Source: Tepidiphilus sp. J10 (GTDB lineage: Bacteria; Pseudomonadota; Gammaproteobacteria; Burkholderiales; Thiobacillaceae). From it: DNA of 56,675 bases. The stretch lies in NCBI GenBank assembly GCA_945897955.1, contig CAMDGQ010000020.1, positions 1 through 56,675 of the forward strand, read 5' to 3'. The notes beneath the pieces are model-generated. The model saw only the letters and a program-made list of their open reading frames with translations, did not search any database and was not told the DNA's origin. The position numbers and the translations under genes were made by a program. Numbering within the stretch: the stretch's first letter is position 1; each line of letters begins with the position of its first letter. Of this stretch, positions 24,966-37,741 are shown in pieces.

Positions 24966-26038
24966 GCTGGATCGAACCTGCGCAATGCCAGCCCGCAAGC
25001 CACGAACAACGCGGGGGCTTCGGATGCAAGCTGACGCGCTTTGACATGGCTGGAGACGGCCATCTTGGCAAACGGGTTGGCGATCAGCGTGCTGGCCTGT
25101 ATGCGGCCATGCACAACATCGTCCAGCCCCGGAATGGCCGCGCACCCGCCGGCCAGCAATATGTGATCGACATGTTGAAACGATGTCGCGGAATAGAACA
25201 ACTGCAAGGCGCGTCCGATTTCCTGAGCGACCGAGTCAAGGAAAGGTTGCAGAACTTCGGATTCATAGCTGTCGGGGAGCAAGCCCTTGCGCTTGGCGTC
25301 TTCGGCTTCCTCGGCAGGAAGATCAAAGCGACGGCTGATTTCATTGGTCAATGCGCTCCCGCCAAGTGCATGTTCGCGTTGATAGACGTTCTGGCCGTCG
25401 TGCAACACATTGACATGCGTGGTGTGGGCGCCGATATCGATGATGGCGATGGTTTGTCCCTTGCCGTTGTCGGGTAATTGAAACGCCATCTGTTCATAGG
25501 CGGTCAGGGTCGCAAATGCATCGACATCCATGATGACCACTTTGAGGCCGACCGCTTCGGCAAGCGCTACCCGTTCTTCAACCCGCTCACGCCGAGCCAG
25601 CACCAGCAACGCGTCGTTTTCGTTGGGATTTTTAACGCTCGGCCCGAGTATCTGGTAATCGAGGCTGATATCACCCAGGGGAAATGAGGCAACCTGATTC
25701 GCCTCAGCCGTAACTTGCGTCTCGATTTCCGCCTCGGTCGCGGTGTTGGGCAACATGATCTTCTTGGTTATGACCGATGAAGCCGGCAAGGCCATTGCCA
25801 CATCACGCGTACGCGTATCAAGCGCCTTCCAGGCATCACGCATTGCCGACTCGACGACTTCGATCTTGGCAATTGCACCGTCCTGCACCGCATCTCTGGG
25901 CAAAGGTGAAATGGCATAACGCTCAACGCGGCGCATGCCGTTGCCACTATCGGCCAGTTCGAGCATCTTCACAGCCGATGAGCTAACATCAACACCGATC
26001 AAAGGGCGTGAACCTGTGCCAAATAAAGCAAATCTCAA
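24962..26038 (-). CDS. pilM: Type IV pilus actin-like ATPase
   Basis: 358 residues, FtsA/actin fold: phosphate-1 loop LIGVDVSSSAVKMLEL, phosphate-2 region IAIIDIGAHTTHVNVL, and the C-terminal ILLAGGCAAIPGL. Acts at the cytoplasmic face with PilN. It starts with TTG (26038) preceded by AAGGGGA. First gene of the operon and divergent from mrcA, an arrangement conserved in many proteobacteria. Confidence 0.94.
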   Translation of the reverse strand: MRFALFGTGSRPLIGVDVSSSAVKMLELADSGNGMRRVERYAISPLPRDAVQDGAIAKIEVVESAMRDAWKALDTRTRDVAMALPASSVITKKIMLPNTATEAEIETQVTAEANQVASFPLGDISLDYQILGPSVKNPNENDALLVLARRERVEERVALAEAVGLKVVIMDVDAFATLTAYEQMAFQLPDNGKGQTIAIIDIGAHTTHVNVLHDGQNVYQREHALGGSALTNEISRRFDLPAEEAEDAKRKGLLPDSYESEVLQPFLDSVAQEIGRALQLFYSATSFQHVDHILLAGGCAAIPGLDDVVHGRIQASTLIANPFAKMAVSSHVKARQLASEAPALFVACGLALRRFDPA

Positions 26039-26217
26039 ACAAATTCCCCTTCGCAGACACCCGCTTCAGGCGCTTATTTAATAATCTACGTTAAATCGTA
26101 GCAACAACTTATTAATCTTTACAAGGTTTTTCCCCTTATCCTTGGCCTTGCCTTGGCCTCGGGCTTGGTCTTAACCTTGCTTCCGCCTTACCTCTCCGCT
26201 TTCCCTGCGAGCCTGAA
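26039..26217. promoter_or_regulatory. pilM / mrcA divergent promoter region
   Basis: 179 bp, AT-rich in its left half. It contains an inverted repeat CTACG-TTAAAT-CGTAG (26086-26101) and, nearer mrcA, short CTTGGCC/CTTGCC repeats (about 26140-26172). Both operons must start here; no clear -35/-10 pair is assigned. Confidence 0.5.
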
Positions 26218-28518
26218 ATGACCCGTTGGTGGTACATCACGCTGGCCATCGTTGCCGGCCTTGCGGTAGCTTCAAGCGCAATAGTCGCCTTGGCCGCCGC
26301 CGTAATTTATCCGAATCTGCCCAGTCTGGAGTCGCTCAAGGATTACCGGCCAAAGCAACCATTGCGCATTTATACAGAGGATGGCGCACTGATAGGTGAA
26401 TTTGGTGAAGAACGACGAGCAGTCGTCAGGCTGAAGGACACGCCGAAGGCCCTGACCCAGGCCATCCTGGCTGCTGAGGATGAGCGCTTTTACAGTCATG
26501 GCGGCGTCGACACGCTGGGCGTCCTGCGGGCAGCGGTTTCCAACCTGATGTCCCGTGGTGCCAAGGAAGGGGCGTCAACGATCACCATGCAAGTAGCGCG
26601 CAATTTTTTTCTCAGCTCGGAAAAAACATTCCGACGCAAACTGAACGAGGCCCTTCTCGCAATCAAAATAGAACACGCTCTATCCAAGGATGAAATCCTG
26701 GAGCTGTACATCAACCATATATTTCTCGGCCAGCGCGCCTATGGCTTTGCGGCTGCCGCGCAAATCTATTTTGGAAAGCCGCTTGCGAAGATCAATGTCG
26801 CAGAGGCGGCCATGCTGGCCGGGCTGCCCAAAGCCCCCTCCGCTTACAACCCGGTCGTCAACCCCACCCGCGCCAAGTCACGTCAGCTTTATGTTCTGGG
26901 GCGCATGAAGACCTTGGGATATATCTCTAACAGCACTTTTCAGCAGGCAAAAACACAACGTTTGCCGATCAAGTATTCGCCACAGAGTTTCGAGGCCGAT
27001 GCCCCCCACCTTGCCGAGCTTGTGCGCCAACGGATGCATGAGAAATACGGCGACCAGATTTATGTAAGCGGTATGAAAGTGTTCACCACACTCCGGTTAG
27101 CTGACCAGAAAGCGGCCTTGAACGGAGTCCGTCAGGGCATGATCGAGTTCCACAGGAGACGTGGTTACACGGGCCCGGAGGGCAAGGTCAAATTGCCGGA
27201 TGACGCGGCAGACGCTGACAAGATCATCGAGGACACGTTGCTGGAAAGGGAAGAATCCAGCGGCCTGTTGCCCGCAGTTGTCCTTGACCTGGACAAGAAC
27301 CGCATCCGCGTTCGCTTGCGCAACGGCGATGATGTCGATCTTGGCAGCAGTGAAATCAAGTTTGCAAAACGCTTCCTGACCGAGAAATCGGCTTCGGACA
27401 AACGGTTGGCGCGCGGCAGCATCGTGCGTGTGACACGCACAAAACCGAATGACCCGTGGCAATTGAGCTACTTGCCGCAAGTCGAGGCGGCTTTTGTCGC
27501 ACTCGCCCCGGCAAATGGAGCGATTCGCGCGATGGTGGGCGGCTTCGATTACTCGCGCAAACAATTCAACCATGTCACTCAGGCTTGGCGCCAGGCGGGT
27601 TCCAGCTTCAAGCCGTTTGTCTATTCGGCGGCGCTGGAGCGCGGCATTACGCCGGCCAGTGTTTTCGAAGACGCGGCGATCACGGTCGACCCAGTGGAAA
27701 CAGGCGGCGTGAGCTGGGAACCCAAGAATTACGACGCAACCATGGAAGGCCCGCTTACGCTGCGCAATGCACTGGCCAAATCGAAGAATCTGGTCTCCAT
27801 CCGCGTCTTGCAAAGCGTCGGCACTGAGTTCGCGCATGCGCATGTTGCCCGATTTGGTTTTGACATGAGCCGGATACCGCCATACATGACCATGGCGTTG
27901 GGTGCGGGCGAGGTTACCCCGCTGTCCCTGGCTGCCGCTTATGCTGTTTTTGCGAATGGCGGACACGCGGTCACTCCATGGCATCTGTTGCGTGTCACAG
28001 ACAAGGATGGAAATGTGCTTGAGCAATTTTCTCCGCCGCCGTTGCGACCCGCAATTGATGCGCGCAATGCATTCATCACCACCAGTCTGATGCGCGACGT
28101 TATCCGGCGGGGTACAGCTACTGCCGCAATGTCTCTCGGCCGTCAGGATATTGCCGGCAAGACCGGCACGACTAACGAACATCACGATGCCTGGTTCGCC
28201 GGCTTTCAGGCAACGCGAGTTGCCGTTGCCTGGATGGGTTACGACCAACCGCGTCCGCTCGGCTCGGGTGAAACCGGGGGCGGGACCGCATTGCCTATCT
28301 GGGTGCGCTATATGAGCGAAGCCCTGCGCACAACGCCGGAAATGCCATTCACGATGCCGGCCGGCGTCGTTACCGCGCAAATCGACCCGGCAACCGGGGT
28401 GCCGGTTGAACCCGACCAAGGCGTCACGGAATATTTCTTCCAGGAGTTCGCACCCGGCGCGCAAGCGATCGAACCCCCACTGACAGAAAACATCCCTGCC
28501 CTTCCGGGGCAGAATTGA
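26218..28518 (+). CDS. mrcA: Class A penicillin-binding protein 1A
   Basis: Bifunctional peptidoglycan polymerase, 766 residues. N-terminal membrane anchor, glycosyltransferase domain with EDERFYSHGGVD and the ARNFFLSSEKTFRRKLNEAL region, then a transpeptidase with SSFKPF (active-site Ser), SKN at the second motif and KTGTT as the third. It has the extra OB-like insertion of PBP1A. Divergent from pilMNOPQ, as is common. Confidence 0.95.
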   Translation: MTRWWYITLAIVAGLAVASSAIVALAAAVIYPNLPSLESLKDYRPKQPLRIYTEDGALIGEFGEERRAVVRLKDTPKALTQAILAAEDERFYSHGGVDTLGVLRAAVSNLMSRGAKEGASTITMQVARNFFLSSEKTFRRKLNEALLAIKIEHALSKDEILELYINHIFLGQRAYGFAAAAQIYFGKPLAKINVAEAAMLAGLPKAPSAYNPVVNPTRAKSRQLYVLGRMKTLGYISNSTFQQAKTQRLPIKYSPQSFEADAPHLAELVRQRMHEKYGDQIYVSGMKVFTTLRLADQKAALNGVRQGMIEFHRRRGYTGPEGKVKLPDDAADADKIIEDTLLEREESSGLLPAVVLDLDKNRIRVRLRNGDDVDLGSSEIKFAKRFLTEKSASDKRLARGSIVRVTRTKPNDPWQLSYLPQVEAAFVALAPANGAIRAMVGGFDYSRKQFNHVTQAWRQAGSSFKPFVYSAALERGITPASVFEDAAITVDPVETGGVSWEPKNYDATMEGPLTLRNALAKSKNLVSIRVLQSVGTEFAHAHVARFGFDMSRIPPYMTMALGAGEVTPLSLAAAYAVFANGGHAVTPWHLLRVTDKDGNVLEQFSPPPLRPAIDARNAFITTSLMRDVIRRGTATAAMSLGRQDIAGKTGTTNEHHDAWFAGFQATRVAVAWMGYDQPRPLGSGETGGGTALPIWVRYMSEALRTTPEMPFTMPAGVVTAQIDPATGVPVEPDQGVTEYFFQEFAPGAQAIEPPLTENIPALPGQN

Positions 28519-28524
28519 AGCGCC

Positions 28525-29124
28525 ATGAGAGACGCTCATCTTTTGCATGACAGGGCGCGTATCGCCGATCTTGCGGCGCGTTTGATCGCCGAAAGCGGCA
28601 TTCAGGACTATGCGCTGGCCAAGCGAAAGGCGGCGCGCAGTCTTGGCTTGACGGACGGGCGCGGCTTGCCCAGCAATGAGGAAGTGGATGCCGCGCTGAT
28701 CTATCGACAGTCCCTTTACGAACCCGAAGAGCAGGCTGCATTGCTGCTTGCCTTGCGACAGCAGGCGCTTGCAGTGATGCGTGTGTTCGAACATTTCAAT
28801 CCCAGCCTGACCGGCATGGTCGCAAGCGGCGCGGTTTCCGCGCACAGCCTGATCGAACTGGATATCGACACCGATTCAAGCAAGGATTTCGAGCAGTTTC
28901 TGGTCAACCAGAATATCGAGTTCAAGGTTCAGGACAAGGCCGGTCGCATGGCATATCTGATTTACGCCGAACCCACCGATGTGCTGGTACGCATCAATCC
29001 CGGCGAAACGCATCGTTCATCCGGCTCGGCGCGCATCAGACTGAGCGCCCGGCAACTGGAAATGTTGTTGGCGCCATCGAATACGGTTGCCGCAAGCTCG
29101 GCCGGCTACAATGTTCTTGCTTGA
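28525..29124 (+). CDS. Conserved hypothetical protein (nucleotidyltransferase-like fold suspected)
   Basis: 199 residues, 6 bp after mrcA. The first 75 residues are helical with the conserved-looking pattern AARLIAESGIQDYALAKRKA and LPSNEEVDAAL. The second half is alpha/beta and includes LIELDIDTDSSKDFEQFLVN and VLVRINPG. From memory this matches a betaproteobacterial family sometimes mislabelled as a UDP-N-acetylmuramate-alanine ligase; it has no ligase motif. Function unknown. The ribosome binding site is weak, so coupling to mrcA translation is likely. Confidence 0.7.
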   Translation: MRDAHLLHDRARIADLAARLIAESGIQDYALAKRKAARSLGLTDGRGLPSNEEVDAALIYRQSLYEPEEQAALLLALRQQALAVMRVFEHFNPSLTGMVASGAVSAHSLIELDIDTDSSKDFEQFLVNQNIEFKVQDKAGRMAYLIYAEPTDVLVRINPGETHRSSGSARIRLSARQLEMLLAPSNTVAASSAGYNVLA

Positions 29125-29178
29125 AACAATGCTCCGGCGCCAAATTTCTCTACGACTCCATTCCGAATCTGAGCAGAC

Positions 29179-30567
29179 ATGATCCGATTCTTCCGCCACT
29201 ACATCCCCATGAGCATGCTGATGCTCACGGTGGTCGAATTCCTGGTTTTCTATTACATCAGTGGATTTGTGGCTGAGCGCTATGGTTCTGTCTCGCTTTT
29301 TTCGCCGTCTCCCGATTCGCTTTACAAGCCCTGGCTGTTTGCCGCGATTCTTACCCTGCTCAATTCCACGTTCGGCCTTTATGACTGGGAGTGGACCAAG
29401 GGCTTGATCAGCCTGCTGGCTCGCGTCGGGGGCAGTTTTCTGGTTGCCGCCGGCATCCTGGCGTTGGGCGCTCAACTACTGCCCCAGGTTTTTCCGGTAG
29501 GCGCCGAGTTCCTGGCAGGAATCATCATCGCCGGGCTTGCCTCTGTTCTGATTCGTTTGCTGTTCATGGAATGGGGCAAGACCGACCTGTTCAAGAAGCG
29601 CGTGCTGGTGCTTGGCACCGGCAGCCGCGCCGCAAAAATCGAGGAAATGGTGACAACCGGCGAAGCGCAGGGCATGTGCATCGTGGGGTATTTGCCGCTG
29701 GGTTCCTCGCATCACTACGTTCCGCATGATCGGGTTCTCGAAGAGGATGGCGGCTCGCTATTCGAATTGGCGACTCGCATGCGCGTTGGCGAGATCGTTG
29801 TCGCGGTAAGGGAACGCCGTGGCGGTGGCTTGCCGATGGCGGACCTGCTTGAATGCAAATTGCGTGGCCTCCACATTCTTGACTTGCCGGCGTTTTTCGA
29901 ACGTCAGACCGGCATCCTGCCCCTGGAAGCAATCAATGCCAGCTGGATGATTTTCGCGGAAGGCTTTACGCAAGGATCAACACGAGATGTGGTCAAGCGC
30001 CTGTTCGACCTGATGGTCAGCGGCACATTCCTGCTGTTTACCATGCCGGTCATGCTGTTTACCGGCGCCCTGATCCGCATGGAAAGCAAGGGGCCCGTGT
30101 TCTACACCCAGGAGCGCATCGGCCAATTCGGCCATCCGTTCACGATCTTCAAGTTCCGCAGCATGTTCACCGATGCGGAAAAGGATGGGCTGCCGGTCTG
30201 GGCCAGATTGAAAGACGACAGAACAACGCGGGTCGGCCGCTTTATCAGGCGCGCACGAATTGACGAGTTGCCGCAGATATTGAACGTTTTCCTGGGGCAC
30301 ATGAGTTTCGTTGGCCCACGCCCGGAGCGGCCATATTTCGTCAACGAACTCGCAGCGCAGATTCCTTATTACCATGCGCGCCATAGCGTAAAACCCGGCA
30401 TCACCGGCTGGGCTCAAGTCAAATTTCCCTATGGCGCCAGTGTCGAGGACGCCATGAACAAGCTCCAGTACGACCTTTACTATGTAAAGAACCACAGCCT
30501 GTTTCTTGACCTGATGGTTCTGCTCCAGACCACCCAGGTCGTCGTGCTGGGTAAAGGGGTTCGCTAA
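29179..30567 (+). CDS. PEP-CTERM-system sugar transferase (EpsB-like polyprenyl glycosylphosphotransferase)
   Basis: 462 residues. Four N-terminal membrane helices, a central CoA-binding-like domain with VLVLGTGSRAAKIEEM, then the bacterial sugar transferase domain: membrane helix LFDLMVSGTFLLFTMPVMLF, GPVFYTQERIG, TIFKFRSMFTDAEKDG, RIDELPQILNV and MSFVGPRPERP. It transfers a phospho-sugar to undecaprenyl phosphate, the first step of exopolysaccharide assembly. This subtype, next to prsK/prsR, is the one associated with PEP-CTERM/exosortase genomes. Adjacent regulators share the strand. Confidence 0.88.
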   Translation: MIRFFRHYIPMSMLMLTVVEFLVFYYISGFVAERYGSVSLFSPSPDSLYKPWLFAAILTLLNSTFGLYDWEWTKGLISLLARVGGSFLVAAGILALGAQLLPQVFPVGAEFLAGIIIAGLASVLIRLLFMEWGKTDLFKKRVLVLGTGSRAAKIEEMVTTGEAQGMCIVGYLPLGSSHHYVPHDRVLEEDGGSLFELATRMRVGEIVVAVRERRGGGLPMADLLECKLRGLHILDLPAFFERQTGILPLEAINASWMIFAEGFTQGSTRDVVKRLFDLMVSGTFLLFTMPVMLFTGALIRMESKGPVFYTQERIGQFGHPFTIFKFRSMFTDAEKDGLPVWARLKDDRTTRVGRFIRRARIDELPQILNVFLGHMSFVGPRPERPYFVNELAAQIPYYHARHSVKPGITGWAQVKFPYGASVEDAMNKLQYDLYYVKNHSLFLDLMVLLQTTQVVVLGKGVR

Positions 30568-30627
30568 TGCGGGGCGTGATGTCCCGAGTTCGCGTTTACC
30601 CTGCCTTCACACGACACTTTCAGCACA

Positions 30628-32703
30628 ATGCCCGTAGAGTCTAGCGCCACGATCGCCGCTATCTGCTATGGCCTGGCGGCAATCGCGTTTGCGCTGCTCG
30701 CCCTGACTTCGCGCGGCCGAGACGGCCCTCCTGGCGTCCCCGGATTGGCGGTACCCGCAGCCGCCAGTTTCCTCTGGGCAGGCATTCTGGCCATGCATGC
30801 ACTCCTGCGCGCGGGGCAGGAGATGGCTGCCCTGGCTGAACTGGGCCGCAATCTGGTCTGGGTGTGGTTTCTCTGGCGAAATCTGCGGGCATTGCGCGCG
30901 AAAACCGAGAGCACGGACACGCTGGCCTTTCTCGGCCGCATCCTCGGAGGTCTGGGTGCACTGGCCGTCATCAGCCATGCCTTTGCACTGGCCTTGCCTG
31001 ACAGCCGGTTTATCTATTGGATCGGCGCGGTTTTTCCGGCGCTGTTCGCGGTTGCCGGCATGGTGTTGGTCGAACAGTTCTACCGAAATTCAAGCGCGCA
31101 GGAACGCTGGGGAATCAAGCACCTTTGCCTTGCCCTGGGCGGCATCTTCGTATTCGATTTCTATCTATTCTCGGAAGCCATGCTGTTCGCAGCCATTTCC
31201 CAGGATGGCTGGATTGCACGCGGCGCGGTAAATGCGTTGCTGGTGCCGCTGCTGTGGATATCGCTGAAGCGCCGCGCGAATACCGATATGCAGCTTGCCA
31301 TCTCGCATCGCATGGCGTTCCACAGCGCCGCGTTGATGGGTTCCGGCCTTTACCTCATGTTGATGGCTTTGGCGGGCTACTACATCCGGTTTGCCGGCGG
31401 CGAATGGGGTGCGATCCTGCAAACCATTTTCCTTTTCGGCGCGGCGCTGGTCCTGTTGCTGGCGGTATTTTCCAGCACGGTGCGTGCCAAGCTGCGCGTC
31501 CTGCTGGCGAAACACTTCTTTCGCTATCGCTACGATTACCGCGAGGAATGGCTGCGATTCACTTCAATGCTGACGGAAGGCGAACCCGACGCCCAGGTCT
31601 ATGATCGCAGCCTGCAAGCCATGGCCCGCCTGGTGGACAGTCCTGCGGCTGCGCTATGGTTGAAGCAGGAGAGCGGCGCCGCGCAAGCCTCATATCGGCG
31701 GGTGGCGCATTGGTACTTCCCGGAACTCGAAGGGCAGCTCGAAGCCGGTCATCCCTTTCCGATTTTTCTTGAAGCTCGCCAGTGGGTACTGGATTTGAAG
31801 GACTGCAAGGAACAACCCGACCTGCTGGCCGAAGCGAAGATACCCGCGTGGCTGCTGGGCTGCGAAAAAGCCTGGCTGGTCATCCCGCTGCTCTGGCATG
31901 ACAACCTGTCGGGCTTCGTCGTCCTGGCAAAATCACTCAGTCAACCCGGCATGGATTGGGAAATCAATGACTTGCTGAAAACCGCAGCGCGCCAGGCAGC
32001 CGCGCACCTGGCACAGGCGCAGGCGGCCGAGGCGCTTACCGTCGCGCGACAGTTCGAGTCATTCAATCGGGCCGCCGCTTTCGTCGTGCATGACATCAAG
32101 AATTTAGTGGCCCAACTCTCCCTGCTGCTGGCCAATGCGGAAAAACACAAGCACAAACCCGCCTTCCAGGAAGACATGCTGGCAACCATCGAGAGCTCCG
32201 TGGCGCGGATGAACAGAATGCTGCTCAAATTGAGCGATGCTTCCGAGTCCAGCGACAAGAGCACGGTAGACATGAGCGCAATATTGCATGAAGTCATGCA
32301 ATCCAAGAGCGCCTACAGCCTGAAACCGGAGTTGCGCATCGAGTCGCCTGGCATGCGGGTCAAGGCGGAACGAGAAAAGCTGGTTCGTGTCATCGGCCAC
32401 TTGGTCCAGAACGCCATCGAGGCAACACCGTACACCGGAAATGTGAGTGTTACACTCGCTCGAACGGATGATTCGGCTGTCTTGACCGTAGCCGACTCCG
32501 GCGCCGGGATGGATGCCGACTTTATCCGGGAGCGTCTGTTCCGCCCATTTGCTTCAACAAAGGGTACCGGTATGGGCATAGGCGCGTACGAGTGCAAGGA
32601 GTATGTGCAGGAACTGGATGGGAGTATTCAGGTTGCAAGCACCCCGGGACGCGGAACCGTGTTCGTCGTCCGCCTACCGCTAATAATTGAATCGACACCA
32701 TGA
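30628..32703 (+). CDS. prsK: PEP-CTERM system sensor histidine kinase PrsK
   Basis: 691 residues. About eight N-terminal membrane helices (1-300), a GAF-like domain (about 330-470), then a kinase core with phospho-acceptor H488 in VVHDIKNLVAQL, N box QNAIEA, G boxes DSGAGMD and GTGMGIGAY. The order and the FVVHDIKN motif are those of PrsK, the kinase partnered with PrsR in PEP-CTERM genomes. It overlaps prsR by ATGA. Signal sensed is unknown. Confidence 0.9.
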   Translation: MPVESSATIAAICYGLAAIAFALLALTSRGRDGPPGVPGLAVPAAASFLWAGILAMHALLRAGQEMAALAELGRNLVWVWFLWRNLRALRAKTESTDTLAFLGRILGGLGALAVISHAFALALPDSRFIYWIGAVFPALFAVAGMVLVEQFYRNSSAQERWGIKHLCLALGGIFVFDFYLFSEAMLFAAISQDGWIARGAVNALLVPLLWISLKRRANTDMQLAISHRMAFHSAALMGSGLYLMLMALAGYYIRFAGGEWGAILQTIFLFGAALVLLLAVFSSTVRAKLRVLLAKHFFRYRYDYREEWLRFTSMLTEGEPDAQVYDRSLQAMARLVDSPAAALWLKQESGAAQASYRRVAHWYFPELEGQLEAGHPFPIFLEARQWVLDLKDCKEQPDLLAEAKIPAWLLGCEKAWLVIPLLWHDNLSGFVVLAKSLSQPGMDWEINDLLKTAARQAAAHLAQAQAAEALTVARQFESFNRAAAFVVHDIKNLVAQLSLLLANAEKHKHKPAFQEDMLATIESSVARMNRMLLKLSDASESSDKSTVDMSAILHEVMQSKSAYSLKPELRIESPGMRVKAEREKLVRVIGHLVQNAIEATPYTGNVSVTLARTDDSAVLTVADSGAGMDADFIRERLFRPFASTKGTGMGIGAYECKEYVQELDGSIQVASTPGRGTVFVVRLPLIIESTP

Positions 32704-34070
32704 GCGATAAAGCAAACGACAAGACCCCGAAGATCCTTCTGGTCGAGGACGATATCGGACTCCAGAAGCAAATCAAATGGAGCCTGGATGAATATGAAAT
32801 CCTGATAGCCGGCGATCGCGAATCCGCGCTTGCTCAATTGCGCCGCTTTGAGCCCGCCGTCATCCTGCTTGACCTTGGATTACCCCCTGACCCGGATGGC
32901 GCTACGGAAGGTTTGGCCACTTTGCAGCAAATTCTGCAATTGAGCCCGGGCGCAAAAATCATCGTCGTCACCGGAAATCAGGACAGAGGCAATGCCATTC
33001 AAGCCATTGGCATGGGTGCGTTCGACTTCTATCACAAGCCGTTTGAGGAGCAGATTCTCAAACTGGTCATTGCCCGCGCTTTCAGAGTCTATGAACTGGA
33101 GCAGGAAAATCGCGCCCTGATGATGCGGACTCGTTCCGAGCCCTTGCAGGGTTTGATTACCAGCGACCCGGAAATGCTCAAGGTCTGCCGAACCATCGAA
33201 AAGGTCGCTCCGAGCAATGCATCGGTCCTGTTGCTTGGCGAATCCGGCACTGGCAAGGAAGTTCTGGCGCGCGGACTGCATGAACTTTCACCGCGCATCA
33301 AGGAAAGATTTGTCGCCATCAATTGCGCGGCGATCCCGGAAAACCTGCTCGAATCCGAACTCTTCGGTTATGAAAAAGGGGCATTCACAGGCGCCTCCAA
33401 GCAAACAGTCGGCAAGATCGAATACGCTCACCGGGGCACCCTGTTTCTTGACGAAATCGGCGATCTGCCGATGTCTCTCCAAGCCAAGCTGCTTCGCTTT
33501 CTGCAGGAACGCGTGATCGAGCGTCTGGGCGGGCGCGGCGAAATTCCGGTGGATGTTCGTGTCGTGGCGGCAACCCATCAGAATCTGGCTGAACAGATCA
33601 AGACCGGCAGGTTTCGCGAGGACTTGTTCTACCGCCTGTCCGAAATTTCCGTACATATCCCGCCCCTGCGCGAGCGCCAGGGCGATAGCTCGCTGTTGGC
33701 GCATGCATTTCTTGATCGCATGGCACAGACCCAGGGCCGGACCTTGCGCGGCTTCTCGCAGGAAGCCATTCACGCCATTGAAGCCCATCGCTGGCCGGGC
33801 AATGTGCGTGAAATGGAGAACACCATCAAACGTGCAGTAATCATGTCGGACGGACCCAAGATCAGCCTGGCCGACCTTGGCTTGGCGCCACAGCGCGGCA
33901 AACCTGAAAATGAACCGCTCAATCTGCGCCAGGTCCGCGACGACGCGGAGCGCGGGGCTGTGCTCAAAGCGATGGCTCGTTGCAATGGCAGCGTTTCCCA
34001 AGCCTCGGAACTACTCGGCGTATCAAGGCCGACGCTTTACGACTTGATGAACCGTTTCGGGTTGAAATAA
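32700..34070 (+). CDS. prsR: PEP-CTERM-box sigma-54 response regulator PrsR
   Basis: 456 residues: receiver domain with D58 ([12 protein letters not shown]), AAA+ sigma-54 activator with Walker A GESGTGKE (180-187), the sigma-54 contact loop GAFTGA (227-232) and [10 protein letters not shown], and a Fis-type C-terminal HTH ([20 protein letters not shown]). Activates sigma-54 promoters of PEP-CTERM genes in other bacteria. The two sigma-54 promoters and shared 17-bp boxes near 42.7 kb and 46.8 kb are its likely targets. Confidence 0.93.
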   Translation: MSDKANDKTPKILLVEDDIGLQKQIKWSLDEYEILIAGDRESALAQLRRFEPAVILLDLGLPPDPDGATEGLATLQQILQLSPGAKIIVVTGNQDRGNAIQAIGMGAFDFYHKPFEEQILKLVIARAFRVYELEQENRALMMRTRSEPLQGLITSDPEMLKVCRTIEKVAPSNASVLLLGESGTGKEVLARGLHELSPRIKERFVAINCAAIPENLLESELFGYEKGAFTGASKQTVGKIEYAHRGTLFLDEIGDLPMSLQAKLLRFLQERVIERLGGRGEIPVDVRVVAATHQNLAEQIKTGRFREDLFYRLSEISVHIPPLRERQGDSSLLAHAFLDRMAQTQGRTLRGFSQEAIHAIEAHRWPGNVREMENTIKRAVIMSDGPKISLADLGLAPQRGKPENEPLNLRQVRDDAERGAVLKAMARCNGSVSQASELLGVSRPTLYDLMNRFGLK

Positions 34071-34197
34071 ACCCCGGCGCAAGGATGTTCTTTGCCGCTG
34101 TGCCAAAGCTGTGGCTTCACTTGAACGGATAAGCCCACGATCAATCTCGCCGGATTCCTCTCGTCGGGATCGATTTGCCTGCAAAACGGACAGCGGA

Positions 34198-34650
34198 TTA
34201 GTCGCCCCGCCGCTTGCGCGGCTCGTAATGCACGATGGCGCGCATGATTTCCGAATAGGGGAAATCGGATACGTCCCCATGTTTGGCCAAAGCGGTGCTG
34301 ACCAATTGCGCGATATCGACACCGGGATCACTTTCAGGCAGCCCAAGAATGTCGCGCAACCCCAGAATGCCGCCGCATTGGGCGCGGATTTCCTTGCCGA
34401 AAGGCCAGGGTTGTTGCGGGTCCATGTGCAGTGCGAAACGCGCGTTGGCGTGCAGGGCTTGATGAAAAGCGTGGCACTGGGTATTGGCACGCTGCTCGGT
34501 ACAGGTAATTGCTTCGCGTTCGGCCAGCAACAGTTTTCTCGATTTGTGGCAGTGCGCACAGAGCGATAGCAGTGCGCGCTCGAACGGACACGGCAGTGCG
34601 ATCGCGGTATCGCGCGCTTGCTTGTAGGCGGATTCGTTATAGCCGGACAT
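34198..34650 (-). CDS. Conserved hypothetical cysteine-containing protein
   Basis: 150 residues, soluble. Several cysteines are spread over the N-terminal half (PCPFERA, LCAHCHKS, ITCTEQ, NTQCHA) and one more in QCGGILGL. The layout resembles a small betaproteobacterial family often found near secA-type loci; function is unknown, and possible metal binding is a guess from CxxC. Confidence 0.65.
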   Translation of the reverse strand: MSGYNESAYKQARDTAIALPCPFERALLSLCAHCHKSRKLLLAEREAITCTEQRANTQCHAFHQALHANARFALHMDPQQPWPFGKEIRAQCGGILGLRDILGLPESDPGVDIAQLVSTALAKHGDVSDFPYSEIMRAIVHYEPRKRRGD

Positions 34651-34669
34651 GTATCTGCCCCAGGGCCGC

Positions 34670-34897
34670 TTAGTAATCGTCCCCGATCAAACCGACTTCT
34701 CCTTCACGCGGTTGCGAAAGGATATCTTCGGCGGCGAGTTCGTTATCGGCAAAGATCATCTTTACGGTTTGTCCGCCATTGGGGAGCAATTTCTTGCGCT
34801 CCTCGTTGGCGAGACTTTTCGCCGCCTTGAAGCTGTCCACAATTCCCAGTTTGTCGAGGATGTTGAGCGGACCGATCTTGTAAACGTAGTACGGCAT
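34670..34897 (-). CDS. Small conserved hypothetical protein (75 aa)
   Basis: 75 residues: MPYYVYKIGPLNILDKLG followed by a charged helix and KMIFADNELAAEDILSQ. It is 12 bp downstream of secA on the same strand and 19 bp before the next gene, so probably in the secA operon. The pattern is conserved in betaproteobacteria as far as remembered; role unknown. Confidence 0.7.
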   Translation of the reverse strand: MPYYVYKIGPLNILDKLGIVDSFKAAKSLANEERKKLLPNGGQTVKMIFADNELAAEDILSQPREGEVGLIGDDY

Positions 34898-34909
34898 GAT
34901 GGTGTCCGA

Positions 34910-37645
<2,736 letters not shown>

Positions 37646-37741
37646 GGGAAATGAATGGGGCTTGGACGAAATTGGGCGGAATACGCGGATTTCGCGAATG
37701 CTACCATGCCGCCGTTTCAGCCTTCCTTAAGCGCTTCCTTG

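Noticed and set aside
27097..28845. 582-codon open frame on the minus strand
   Set aside because: Antisense to mrcA; no recognisable features.
29100..29179. Sigma-54-like TTGCT before the sugar transferase gene
   Set aside because: GG to GC spacing is 15 instead of 12; not a sigma-54 promoter.
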